A DNA stretch of 64,000 nucleotides from Tabrizicola soli (GTDB taxonomy: Bacteria > Pseudomonadota > Alphaproteobacteria > Rhodobacterales > Rhodobacteraceae): positions 186,001-250,000 of the forward strand of contig NZ_JAEACP010000002.1 of assembly GCF_015999335.1 (NCBI RefSeq), given 5' to 3'. The notes beneath the pieces are model-generated. The model worked only from the letters and a program-made list of their open reading frames with translations. It had not been told where the DNA came from and made no database searches. Position numbers and translations under genes: made by a program. Positions 1 to 7,222 of the stretch are shown here, in pieces (the stretch's first letter is position 1; the number at the start of each line of letters is the position of its first letter).

Positions 1-335
1 CGGGCGATGGCGAAAGCATCGTCGCTGGCAATGAGCCCGGCAAAGGCGGGCGAGCCTGCGGCGACGGTCAGGCCCCTGGCCTTGAAGCTGTCCTTGGCGG
101 TATAGGGGATGCCGTCGAGCGGGCCGAGCGCCTTTCCCGCCGCGCGCCGGAGGTCGGAGGCGCGGGCGTCGGCAAAGGCCTGCGGATTCAGGACCGGAAT
201 GGCGTTCAGCCGGGGGCCGCAGCGGTCATAGGCGGCGATGCGCTGCAGGCAGGCGGCCAGCAGCGCGACCGAGGTGGTGCGGCCCTCGGCCAAAGCGGCG
301 GCGAGGTCGGCGAGAGAGGCTTCGACAGGGGTCAT
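1..335 (-). CDS. Amidase (amidase signature family), N-terminal part only
   Basis: The first 111 residues of an amidase-signature enzyme; the gene runs off the left edge. The translation begins MTPVEASLADLAAAL and contains the family's N-terminal landmarks LNAI (residues about 44-47) and GPLDGIPYTAKDSF, the GIP(Y/V)-KD segment that carries the first catalytic Lys of the Ser-cisSer-Lys triad. The Ser residues would lie outside the window, so activity cannot be judged. It follows the MttB-type gene on the same strand, about 155 bases downstream and separated by two hairpins. The substrate is unknown; relatives hydrolyse amides, nitrile-derived amides or Glu-tRNA(Gln) amides. Confidence 0.85.
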   Translation of the reverse strand, partial: MTPVEASLADLAAALAEGRTTSVALLAACLQRIAAYDRCGPRLNAIPVLNPQAFADARASDLRRAAGKALGPLDGIPYTAKDSFKARGLTVAAGSPAFAGLIASDDAFAIA

Positions 336-421
336 GGCGGCTTCTCGTGCTGGCGATCCCGAATGGTTTGCCGCAAGGGCCGCTTTCGTCAATGGCAGGA
401 CGGCCTCACCCGGCGCGACGG

Positions 422-465
422 CGATTTCCGAACGGAAATCGTGCCGGAAATCGTTCGATTTCCGG
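422..465. repeat. Two tandem near-perfect hairpins sharing a CGATTTCC core
   Basis: Positions 422-430 and 433-441 are 9-base perfect inverted arms with a 2-base centre. Positions 444-453 and 456-465 are 10-base perfect arms with a TT centre. All four arms use the same CGATTTCC/GGAAATCG core. The pair sits between the stop of the MttB-type gene (490) and the start of the amidase (335). It may act as a terminator or mRNA end stabiliser; there is no clean T-run. Confidence 0.75.
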
Positions 466-489
466 TGGCCCGTGCCGCCGGGGATGCGC

Positions 490-2046
490 CTAGAAATCGG
501 TCGGCGCGCCGCCTTCCTGCTTCCTTCGGGCGACGAAGCGGGTCAGTTCCTCCTGCGCCGCATGGTCCATCTCCGGCGCCTCGAATTCGGCCAGGATCTG
601 CTTGTAGATCCGGTGCGCGCGCTCGACCGTCCAGACCGATCCGTCCGCCTGCCACGCCTCGTAGTTCCGCCAGTCGCTGACGAAGGGCGCATAGAAGGCG
701 TGCTGGTAGCGCTCCTGGGTGTGCTGGACGCCGAAATAATGCCCCCCTGCGCCGACCTCGCGGATCGCGTCGAAGGCGAGGTCGTCCTCGGTGGTGGCCC
801 AGGTCGCCCCCTCGAAATAGCGCTGGATCATCTGCAGGACCTCGCAGTCCATGATGAATTTCTCGGGGCTCGCGATCAGCCCGCCCTCCAGCCAGCCGGC
901 GGCGTGGTAGACCATGTTGGTGCGCGACTGGACCGAGGCCCAGAGCGAATTCGACGTCTCCCACATCGCCTGGCCGTCGGGGACGTTGGCGGCGCAGACG
1001 CCGGAGGAGCGCAGCGGCAGCCTGTAGTGCCGGACAAGCTGGCCGGTCATCTGCGTCGCGCGCATGTATTCCGGGGTGCCGAAGGCCGGGGCGCCGGACT
1101 TCATGTCCACGTTCGAGGTGAAGGTGCCGATGGCGACCGGGCAGCCCGGCGCGATGTATTGCAAAAGCGCGATGGCCGCCAGCGCCTCGGCGATCGACAG
1201 CGCCACCGCGCCGGCCAGGGTGACGGGGGCCATCGCCCCGGCCAGGGTGAAGGGCGTCACCACCACCGGCTGGCCGCGTTTCGCCATCCGCATCGCGCCG
1301 TCGAGCATCGGGTAGTCGTGCTTCAGGGGCGAGACCGAGTTGATGTTGGTATAGAGCCTCGGCTTCGCGTCGAATTCCGAATGGGTCAGCCCCCCCGCGA
1401 TGCGGACCATCTCCATCACGTCCTCGACCCGCTCGGCCCCCAGCGAATAGGCGTGGACGACCTTGTCGGTGAGGGTCAGCTTTTCGTGAAGGCAGTCGAG
1501 GTGGCGGACGCTGGCGTGGATGTCCACGGGTTCCACCGGATAGCCGCCCGCGATGTGGATGCAGTTGAAATACTGCGTCAGCTTCATGAATTCCTTGAAG
1601 GATTCGAAATCGCCCGAGCGCTTGCCGCGCTCCATGTCCCAGGCGTTCGGCGGCGAGGAGACGTTCACGAACAGCATGTGCTTGCCGCCCATGACCACCT
1701 CGTGGTCCGGGTTGCGCGGCGTGATGGTAAAGCTTTCCGGCGCGCGGGCGAGCATCTCCATCACGAAGGCTTCGTCCATGCGGACGTTGGTGCCGGTGAC
1801 GATGCAACCGGCGCGGCGCAGGTGCTCCACCGCCGCGGGGTTCAGGAACTCGATCCCGATGTCGGACAGGATCCGCATCGCAGTCTTGTGGATGCGCTGC
1901 ACCCCGTCGGCGTCCAGGGGCTCGGTCGGGGCGTCGGGGTTGACCGGGATGCGCCAGGGCATCTGGTCGATGGCGGCCGAGCCCGCGCGCACCTTCATGC
2001 CCGCGCGTCCACCGGCGCGTTTCTTACGGGTTGGCTCATCGGTCAT
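490..2046 (-). CDS. MttB/MtgB-like corrinoid-dependent methyltransferase, non-pyrrolysine type
   Basis: 518 residues of the trimethylamine methyltransferase (MttB) superfamily. The reading frame is uninterrupted, with no in-frame amber codon, so this is not the pyrrolysine enzyme. It belongs with the non-Pyl members that demethylate quaternary amines such as glycine betaine (MtgB) or proline betaine, passing the methyl to a corrinoid protein. Recognisable stretches include LSDIGIEFLNP (about 60-70), NVRMDEAFV, TNINSVSPL and GHYFGVQHTQERY near the C-terminus. No corrinoid protein (MttC type) or reactivase is nearby, so a partner must be elsewhere. The ATG at 2046 is the natural start. The real substrate cannot be read from sequence. 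Confidence 0.85.
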   Translation of the reverse strand: MTDEPTRKKRAGGRAGMKVRAGSAAIDQMPWRIPVNPDAPTEPLDADGVQRIHKTAMRILSDIGIEFLNPAAVEHLRRAGCIVTGTNVRMDEAFVMEMLARAPESFTITPRNPDHEVVMGGKHMLFVNVSSPPNAWDMERGKRSGDFESFKEFMKLTQYFNCIHIAGGYPVEPVDIHASVRHLDCLHEKLTLTDKVVHAYSLGAERVEDVMEMVRIAGGLTHSEFDAKPRLYTNINSVSPLKHDYPMLDGAMRMAKRGQPVVVTPFTLAGAMAPVTLAGAVALSIAEALAAIALLQYIAPGCPVAIGTFTSNVDMKSGAPAFGTPEYMRATQMTGQLVRHYRLPLRSSGVCAANVPDGQAMWETSNSLWASVQSRTNMVYHAAGWLEGGLIASPEKFIMDCEVLQMIQRYFEGATWATTEDDLAFDAIREVGAGGHYFGVQHTQERYQHAFYAPFVSDWRNYEAWQADGSVWTVERAHRIYKQILAEFEAPEMDHAAQEELTRFVARRKQEGGAPTDF

Positions 2047-2109
2047 CGCATCCTCCGCTGTCTTGGCGGCAGGATGACGGAAGCGCGCGGGCGATGGGAA
2101 CCGCAGGAG

Positions 2110-2129
2110 CGACGCAAATGCGTCGTTTT
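2110..2129. other. Short perfect hairpin between HAD gene and MttB-type gene
   Basis: Positions 2110-2116 and 2119-2125 are perfect 7-base inverted arms (CGACGCA and TGCGTCG) around AA, followed on the plus strand by TTTT at 2126-2129. The neighbouring genes are on the minus strand, where the order is AAAA then hairpin with no U-run, so it is at best a weak terminator for the HAD gene ending at 2137. Confidence 0.4.
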
Positions 2130-2136
2130 CAGGCGA

Positions 2137-2829
2137 TCAGCCGGGAAGTTGCGCCAGCCAGCCGGGAATGGCGCCGATGTCGGGCAGGACGACATCGGCA
2201 TGGGGCGCAAGCGTGGCGGCGGCGGCCACGCCGGTCAGCACGGCGATGGTGCGCATCCCGGCGGCGCGGCCGGCGTGGAGGTCGTGCAGGCTGTCGCCCA
2301 CCATGGCGGTGCGGCCGGGCGGCAGGCCGAAGGCATGCAGGAAGCCCAGGCACATGCCGGGGCCGGGCTTGGCGCCATGGCCGGAATCGTAGCCGACGAT
2401 ATAGTCGAAAAGCCCGGTGATGCCATGCGCCTGAAGATGCCGCCGGGCCGGGGCCTCGGAATCGTTGGTCGCCACCCCCAGCCGCATCCCCCGCTCGCGC
2501 AGGCCGGTCAGCAAGGGGCGCAGCGGCACGGCCTCGGCCATGGGGGCGGTGCCGGCGGTGTCGTTGATCAGGTCGGTGAGGTCGTCCAGCGTGTAGCCCG
2601 GAAGCTCGGGCAGAAGGGAGACCGCGATCTGGGCCGCGGTTCCGGCGATCACCGGGCTGTCCGGGGCGAAGTCGCGGGCGGCAAGGTCATAGCCGATGGC
2701 CTGCGCCATGCGGGTGGCATGGGCCTCGTCCCGGGCGACGGAGGTCAGGAAGCCAGCGGCCCAGCCGCCCCAGGAGAGGCGGAAGTCGAACAGGGTTCCG
2801 TCCTTGTCGAAAAGCAGTCCGTCGATCAT
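2137..2829 (-). CDS. HAD-family hydrolase (phosphoglycolate phosphatase-like)
   Basis: 230 residues, a HAD superfamily subfamily IA phosphatase. Motif I is LLFDKDGTLFDF near residues 5-16 (DxDGT, catalytic Asp pair); motif II is the Thr/Ser in GVATNDSE; motif III/IV is the K in GAKPGPG followed by MVGDSLHDLHAGRAAG (GDxxxD). The insert between motifs I and II is helical, as in Gph-type enzymes. It sits 2 bases downstream of the DUF3572 stop on the same strand, so the two are probably co-translated. Likely a small phosphometabolite phosphatase; the substrate is not determinable. Confidence 0.88.
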   Translation of the reverse strand: MIDGLLFDKDGTLFDFRLSWGGWAAGFLTSVARDEAHATRMAQAIGYDLAARDFAPDSPVIAGTAAQIAVSLLPELPGYTLDDLTDLINDTAGTAPMAEAVPLRPLLTGLRERGMRLGVATNDSEAPARRHLQAHGITGLFDYIVGYDSGHGAKPGPGMCLGFLHAFGLPPGRTAMVGDSLHDLHAGRAAGMRTIAVLTGVAAAATLAPHADVVLPDIGAIPGWLAQLPG

Positions 2830-2831
2830 CT

Positions 2832-3125
2832 TCAGGTCCAGTCGGGCTCGGCCCCGCCGGGCAGGGCGGCGCGGGCGGAAAGCGGTGCGGTATAGGGCAG
2901 GCCTTCGTCATCGCAGAAGGCGATGACCTGGCGATCGTCCATGAGCAGGAAATCGAGAATCGCCAGCTGGAAGTCCGCATCCTGCGCGCGAGCGGCAAGT
3001 TCCGCCGGACCCGCGCCGGTTGCGGCCATGAAACCGCCGATCCGCCCGGCGTCGGCGGCAAGCCAGGCAAGCGCCCGCAGCGCGAGCATCTGCGCGGATT
3101 CCCGCGGGTTCTGGGCCTGTTTCAT
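2832..3125 (-). CDS. DUF3572 family protein
   Basis: 97 residues with no signal or membrane segment; all-helical composition with QMLALRALAWLA near residues 12-23 and a conserved-looking DFQLAILDFLLMDDRQVIAFCD block (about 51-72). This matches the small alphaproteobacterial DUF3572 family, which is typically found beside pleD, as here (divergent, 121 bp apart). Function unknown. Two starts are possible: ATG at 3125 (GGA 7 bases upstream) and ATG at 3137 (MEIS extension, GAGG 3 bases upstream); I prefer 3125 for length. Confidence 0.85.
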   Translation of the reverse strand: MKQAQNPRESAQMLALRALAWLAADAGRIGGFMAATGAGPAELAARAQDADFQLAILDFLLMDDRQVIAFCDDEGLPYTAPLSARAALPGGAEPDWT

Positions 3126-3246
3126 GCTGATTTCCATCTGCCTCGGCGTCGAAATAATGCCTTCGCCGCAATTCTGAAAGGATTTCTTAACTCTCTCGGT
3201 AACAGACTGTTCAGCACCTTGGTCATCCGGGCATGGCTGCAAAAAG

Positions 3247-4629
3247 ATGAGTGGACGGATCCTTATTGTCGACGACGTGGCGACAAACCGCATCGTCTAC
3301 CGGGCGCGCCTGGCGGCGGCCTTCTACGAGCCCGTGCTGGCCTGCGACGGCGAAAGCGGTCTGGCGCTGGCGCTGGCGGAACGGCCCGACCTGATTCTCC
3401 TCGACATCGGCCTGCCGGACATCTCCGGCTACGAGGTGCTGCGCCGGCTCAGGGGCGATCCGCGGCTGCGCGACATTCCGGTGATCGCCCTGACCGCCGC
3501 ACGCGACAGCGAGACGCGGCTCAGGGCGTTCTCGGCCGGGGCGGACGATGTGATCGTGAAGCCGGCCAGCGACCAGGTGCTGCTGGCGCGGGTGCGCAAC
3601 CTGTTGCGCACGCGGGCCGAGATCGTCTTTTCGGATGCCGAACTGCAGCCCGCCGGCCTGGCCGAGACCGCGGCGGCCTTTGAGCCCAGCGCCACGGTGG
3701 CGGTGGTGACCGGACAGGCCGAGGTGGCGCGGCAGCTGCAGGCGGACCTTGCCGGGCAGTTGCGCGACCGGCTGGTGGTCCTGTCGCGCGCCCAGGCGCT
3801 GGCCGAGGCGGCGGCGGCGCAGGGGGCCGAGGTGCCGGATGTCTTCATCATCCACGACGAGGACGGCGATGCCGGCTCCTCGCTGCGGCTGGTGTCCGAG
3901 TTGAAGAGCAACCTCGCCACCCGCCATTCCGCGGTCTGCGTGGTGGGCCGGGCGGCCGAGGGCGACGAGGCCGCGATCGCCTTCGACCTGGGCGCGGACG
4001 ACGTGGTGGCGCCGCATGTCACCGCGACGGAACTGGCGCTGCGCACCCGCAGCCTTCTGCGCCGCAAGCGGCAGGGCGACCGCACCCGCGCGCGGATTGA
4101 GGACAACCTGCGGCTGGCGATGATCGACCCGCTGACCGGGCTGCACAACCGGCGCTATGCGGCGCAGGCGCTGACCACGATCGCCGCCCAGGCGGTGGAG
4201 CGGGGCCGGGATCTCGCGGTGATGGTGGTGGATCTCGACCGCTTCAAGGTGGTGAACGACCAGCATGGTCATGCCGCCGGCGATGCCGTCCTGGCCGAGG
4301 TCGCGCGGCGGCTGCGGGCCAACCTGCGCGAGGGCGACCTTCTCGCCCGGATCGGCGGCGAGGAATTCCTGGCCGTCCTGCCCGACAGCGCGACGCCCGA
4401 GGCGCGGCGGGTCGCCGAGCGGCTGTGCGCGGCGCTGGATGCACGTCCGATCCGCCTGCCCTCGGGGCTGGGGCTGACGGTCACGGTCTCGATCGGGGTG
4501 GCGGTTTCGGCGCTGGCCGAAGGGGTGCCGCTGTCGGTGGATGCGCTGGTGGAACAGGCCGACCTCGCCCTGCTTGAATCGAAGGGCGCGGGGCGGAACC
4601 AGGTCACCTACCGCAAAAGCGCGGCCTAG
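3247..4629 (+). CDS. pleD: PleD-type response regulator diguanylate cyclase
   Basis: 460 residues in the PleD layout: receiver 1 (1-120), degenerate receiver 2 (about 148-270) and GGDEF domain (about 285-457). Receiver 1 has D9, D10, phosphoacceptor D53 in LLDIGLPD and K105 in VIVKPAS. Receiver 2 lacks a clear phosphoacceptor and probably serves dimerisation. The cyclase site is GGEEF (370-374), and an RxxD inhibitory site (REGD, 361-364) lies five residues before it, so product inhibition by c-di-GMP is expected. Role: phosphorylation-activated synthesis of c-di-GMP from two GTP, controlling surface or cell-cycle behaviour. It is the only c-di-GMP enzyme seen in the window. Confidence 0.95.
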   Translation: MSGRILIVDDVATNRIVYRARLAAAFYEPVLACDGESGLALALAERPDLILLDIGLPDISGYEVLRRLRGDPRLRDIPVIALTAARDSETRLRAFSAGADDVIVKPASDQVLLARVRNLLRTRAEIVFSDAELQPAGLAETAAAFEPSATVAVVTGQAEVARQLQADLAGQLRDRLVVLSRAQALAEAAAAQGAEVPDVFIIHDEDGDAGSSLRLVSELKSNLATRHSAVCVVGRAAEGDEAAIAFDLGADDVVAPHVTATELALRTRSLLRRKRQGDRTRARIEDNLRLAMIDPLTGLHNRRYAAQALTTIAAQAVERGRDLAVMVVDLDRFKVVNDQHGHAAGDAVLAEVARRLRANLREGDLLARIGGEEFLAVLPDSATPEARRVAERLCAALDARPIRLPSGLGLTVTVSIGVAVSALAEGVPLSVDALVEQADLALLESKGAGRNQVTYRKSAA

Positions 4630-5105
4630 TCGCGGCGGCGCAGGCCTGCCTCCAGCCGGTCGGCGAAGGCCAGGCGCTCGGCCTCGTCCATCCCGGCGAG
4701 GCGGGTCTCCAGCAGGCTTCGGCCCAGTTCCAGCCGGCTGGCGTTGCGCGCCTCGATGGCGGCCAGGGCGGTGGAGAGGGCGGCGGGATCGAAGGGCCGG
4801 GCGCGCAGGGCGGAGAGGAGGGTCTGGAACTCGGCCCGCGCCGCCTCGCGGCTGGCGCGCAGGTCGGGGGTCCGGTCCAGGAAGGCCTGGCGCAGGGCGC
4901 GGCGGTCCTGCGGGCTCAGCGCCGCGCTGAACGGGCCGAAGGAGAGGTCGCGCGGGCCGCCGTGGCGCGGTCCGTGGCCCGAAGCCCAGGCCCCTACGAC
5001 CAGCCCCGCCACCGCCAGGTTCAGCGCCACCGAAAGCGCCAGCGCGATCTTCAGGCCACGGCCGGGGCGCGGCGGCGCGGCGGGGGGTGCGGTGGGGTCG
5101 GTCAT
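4626..5105 (-). CDS. Periplasmic heavy-metal sensor-like protein (Metal_resist family)
   Basis: 159 residues: proline-rich cytoplasmic N-terminus, one membrane segment (about 20-43, LKIALALSVALNLAVAGLVVG), then a helical periplasmic domain with LSPQDRRALRQAF, the pattern of CnrX/ZraP-like Metal_resist proteins. These bind metals or sense envelope stress in the periplasm. It is last in the EF-hand - ECF sigma - membrane protein - Metal_resist run, 4 bases after the preceding stop, so it probably belongs to the same regulon. Its 3' end overlaps that of pleD by 4 bases, tail to tail. Metal ligands are not obvious apart from His-rich HGPRHGG. Confidence 0.8.
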   Translation of the reverse strand: MTDPTAPPAAPPRPGRGLKIALALSVALNLAVAGLVVGAWASGHGPRHGGPRDLSFGPFSAALSPQDRRALRQAFLDRTPDLRASREAARAEFQTLLSALRARPFDPAALSTALAAIEARNASRLELGRSLLETRLAGMDEAERLAFADRLEAGLRRRD

Positions 5106-5109
5106 GGCG

Positions 5110-5451
5110 TCAGCCCTCGGAGGACAGGAAGTCGGTGGTCGGGAACAGGTCGATCGCCTCGGCCCCGGTCAGGCCCGAGGTGAGGTAGTCATAGGTCGTG
5201 GGGCTGAAATAGCCCAGCATCAGCCCCGCCACGGCGGCGGTGCAGACGCCCGCCAGCACCGGGCCACCGCCAAGGGCCAGCGCCAGCCGGGCCAGAAGGC
5301 CGGGGCGCGGCGCGGGGGCCGGGGAAAGGGCAAGGGGCCGGGGTTGCAGCGCCAGGGCATCGGCGACGACCCGGTCAAGGAGCGCCTCGGACGGGTCGAT
5401 GCGCTGGCGCGCGGCACTGGCGAAGAGGTCGTCGAGATCGTCATTCGGCAT
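5110..5451 (-). CDS. Single-pass membrane protein, probable anti-sigma factor of the adjacent ECF sigma
   Basis: 113 residues: soluble N-terminal part MPNDDLDDLFASAARQRI..., a Pro/Ala linker, one membrane helix (about 67-85, GPVLAGVCTAAVAGLMLGY) and a short outer tail. The start ATG at 5451 lies inside the 3' end of the ECF sigma gene (11-base overlap), so the two are translationally coupled. Size, topology and coupling fit an anti-sigma factor or its accessory, but there is no zinc-binding HxxxCxxC motif, so the role is inferred from position only. Confidence 0.7.
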   Translation of the reverse strand: MPNDDLDDLFASAARQRIDPSEALLDRVVADALALQPRPLALSPAPAPRPGLLARLALALGGGPVLAGVCTAAVAGLMLGYFSPTTYDYLTSGLTGAEAIDLFPTTDFLSSEG

Positions 5452-6046
5452 CGGGGTCGTCCTTGTATCCAAGCTCGTCACGCCGCCCGGCAAGGATCGC
5501 GGCAAGGGCGCGCTTGCCGCGGGCGGTCAGGCTTTCCACCGCCTCGACGCCGATCTCCATGACGGCGGCGATCTCGGGATTGGCCAGCCCCTCGATATGG
5601 CGCAGCACCACGGCCTGACGCTGGCGCTCGGGCAGTTCGCCAAGTGCCGCCTGCAGCGCGGCCATGCGGTCGGCCTGCACCAGGCGGCCCTCGGCGCTGG
5701 GGCCGTCCGCGGCGAGGTCGGGCGCATCCTCCAGCGCGGTCTGGGCCTTGCGCCGGCGCGCGCGCTGCCGGTCGAGGCAGAGGTTGGTGGCGACCCGGTA
5801 GGCCCAGGTCGTCACCCTGGTCTCGCCCTGCCGCCACTCGGGCGCGATGCGCCAGAGCCGCAGCATGGTCTCCTGGGCGACATCCTCGGCCTCGGCCCGG
5901 TCGCCGCCCAGCATCCGGACGGCGTAGGCGTGGATGCGGGGAGTGACGCGGTGGGCAAGCGTCCGCGCGGCGCCGGGGTCCCCATTCGCATAGAGCACCA
6001 TGAGCGCCTCGTCCGAAGCCATGTCCGCGTCGAAGGCCATCACCAT
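5441..6046 (-). CDS. ECF-family RNA polymerase sigma factor
   Basis: About 201 residues. Region 2 contains AEDVAQETMLRLWRI and VTTWAYRVATNLCLD; region 4 contains LPERQRQAVVLRHIEGLANPEIA and a helix-turn-helix ending in ALAAIL. Possible starts are ATG at 6046 and ATG at 6040; the latter has GGGG 6 bases upstream. The gene overlaps the next membrane-protein gene by 11 bases and follows an EF-hand protein gene. By context it probably drives a response to divalent cations or envelope stress; this is inference. The cognate promoter motif cannot be identified from one site. Confidence 0.9.
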   Translation of the reverse strand: MVMAFDADMASDEALMVLYANGDPGAARTLAHRVTPRIHAYAVRMLGGDRAEAEDVAQETMLRLWRIAPEWRQGETRVTTWAYRVATNLCLDRQRARRRKAQTALEDAPDLAADGPSAEGRLVQADRMAALQAALGELPERQRQAVVLRHIEGLANPEIAAVMEIGVEAVESLTARGKRALAAILAGRRDELGYKDDPDAE

Positions 6047-6085
6047 CCCCGCAAGGGTCGCCCGTTCCGGGCCGGGCCGCAAGGG

Positions 6086-6631
6086 TCAGTCGTCGTCGCC
6101 CATCATGCCTTGGCCGCCCTTCATGCCCTTGCCGTGCCGCATCCGCTCGGACATCCACTTCAGCGCGGCGTCGGCCTCCTCGCGCGAGATCGCGCCGTCG
6201 CCGTCGCTGTCCAGCCGCGCCAGCCGGTCGGCCGAGGGACCGTCGGGCATCTCGTCGGCGGAAAGCGCGCCGTCGCCGTTGGCGTCCAGCCATTTCAGCA
6301 TCCGCTCGGTGCGGGCGGCCAGCCGCTCGGCCATCCTTGCGGTCTGGAAGGCGGTCAGTTCGGTCGCGTCCAGCTTGCCGTCGCCATTGGCATCGGCCGC
6401 GGTGAAGCGGGCCTGCCGCTGGGCCGCGATCTCGGCCGGGGTGACCTTGCCGTCCTTGTCGGCGTCCAGCGTGTCGAACTCCTGCAGGAGCATGGCCCCG
6501 CCGCCCATCCCGCCATGGCCGCCCATGCCGCCCCTCATCCCGCCCGGGCCCATCTCGGCGAAGGCGGCGGTGGCGGCGACAGCGCCGGCGGCGGCGAGAA
6601 CGGCAAGCGTGGTCCTGGTGGTCTTCTTCAT
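6086..6631 (-). CDS. Exported four-EF-hand calcium-binding protein
   Basis: About 181 residues. A Sec signal peptide (KKTTRTTLAVLAAAGAV..., cleavage after AFA) is followed by a Gly/Met/His-rich stretch (GPGGMRGGMGGHGG...) and four canonical EF-hand loops: DADKDGKVTPAE, DANGDGKLDATE, DANGDGALSADE and DSDGDGAISREE. All have Asp at positions 1, 3 and 5 and Glu at 12, so all four should bind calcium. The ATG at 6631 has GGAG 6 bases upstream and is preferred to the ATG at 6643. It is the first gene of the ECF module and may buffer or sense periplasmic cations; the Met/His-rich segment could bind a transition metal. Confidence 0.9.
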   Translation of the reverse strand: MKKTTRTTLAVLAAAGAVAATAAFAEMGPGGMRGGMGGHGGMGGGAMLLQEFDTLDADKDGKVTPAEIAAQRQARFTAADANGDGKLDATELTAFQTARMAERLAARTERMLKWLDANGDGALSADEMPDGPSADRLARLDSDGDGAISREEADAALKWMSERMRHGKGMKGGQGMMGDDD

Positions 6632-6647
6632 CACGGTCTCCATTTCT

Positions 6648-6666
6648 GGACCCGTTCGTCGGGTCC
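6648..6666. promoter_or_regulatory. Inverted repeat upstream of EF-hand/ECF module
   Basis: Perfect 7-base arms GGACCCG (6648-6654) and CGGGTCC (6660-6666) around TTCGT, 16 bases upstream of the EF-hand start codon on the minus strand. The position fits an operator or a 5' UTR hairpin for the whole four-gene unit. No promoter elements are assigned. Confidence 0.45.
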
Positions 6667-6811
6667 GATGACTGTCTCACGCCGGGGGTGGCGGTTTCCG
6701 TCGCGGCTCGGCGGAATTTGCGACATGCCGACACAGGACCCGGCCTTGCCCCTTCACAACCGGCGCCGAGTCACTATGTTGCGCGTCTGGCCCGACCGGA
6801 GACCCGCTGCG

Positions 6812-7222
6812 ATGACCCCTGCCCAGACCGTCGCCCTTGCCGACGAGGAAGAAGACCGCCCGGTGAAGCCCGCCCTGTGGCGCGGCTGGCGGCGGCGCTG
6901 CCCGAACTGCGGCGCCGGGCCGATGATGCGCGGCTATCTCAAGGTGCGCGACGCCTGCCCGGTCTGCAGCGAGGCGCTGCATCACCAGCGGGCGGATGAC
7001 GGGCCGGCCTATATGACGATCCTGATCGTGGGCCACCTGCTCGCGCCGCTCCTGCTGATCGTCTACACGAAATGGCGGCCGGACCCGGTGACCATGGCGG
7101 TGGGCTTCACCCTGGGGACGGTGGCGCTGTCGCTCTATCTTCTGCCCCGGCTGAAGGGCGCGCTGGTGGCGCTGCAATGGGCCAAGCGGATGCACGGCTT
7201 CGGATCCTCGCCCGATGTCTGA
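6812..7222 (+). CDS. DUF983 family membrane protein
   Basis: 136 residues. The N-terminal part holds a four-cysteine zinc ribbon, CPNCGAGPM (C30, C33) and CPVCSEAL (C49, C52 region), followed by two membrane helices (about 67-85 and 93-110). This is the DUF983 layout, common in Rhizobiales and Rhodobacterales; function unknown, sometimes linked to cytochrome oxidase genes. The ATG at 6812 has GGAG upstream (10-base gap); an ATG at 6776 is a less likely alternative. The last 8 bases overlap the Nudix gene, indicating translational coupling. Confidence 0.85.
   Translation: MTPAQTVALADEEEDRPVKPALWRGWRRRCPNCGAGPMMRGYLKVRDACPVCSEALHHQRADDGPAYMTILIVGHLLAPLLLIVYTKWRPDPVTMAVGFTLGTVALSLYLLPRLKGALVALQWAKRMHGFGSSPDV

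Noticed and set aside
490-492. TAG codon at the end of the MttB-type gene as a possible pyrrolysine codon
   Set aside because: It is the normal terminal stop; the Pyl codon of true MttB is internal, and no pyl genes are seen.
238-2895. An 885-codon plus-strand frame over the MttB-type and HAD genes
   Set aside because: Antisense shadow; the minus-strand genes have recognisable catalytic motifs.
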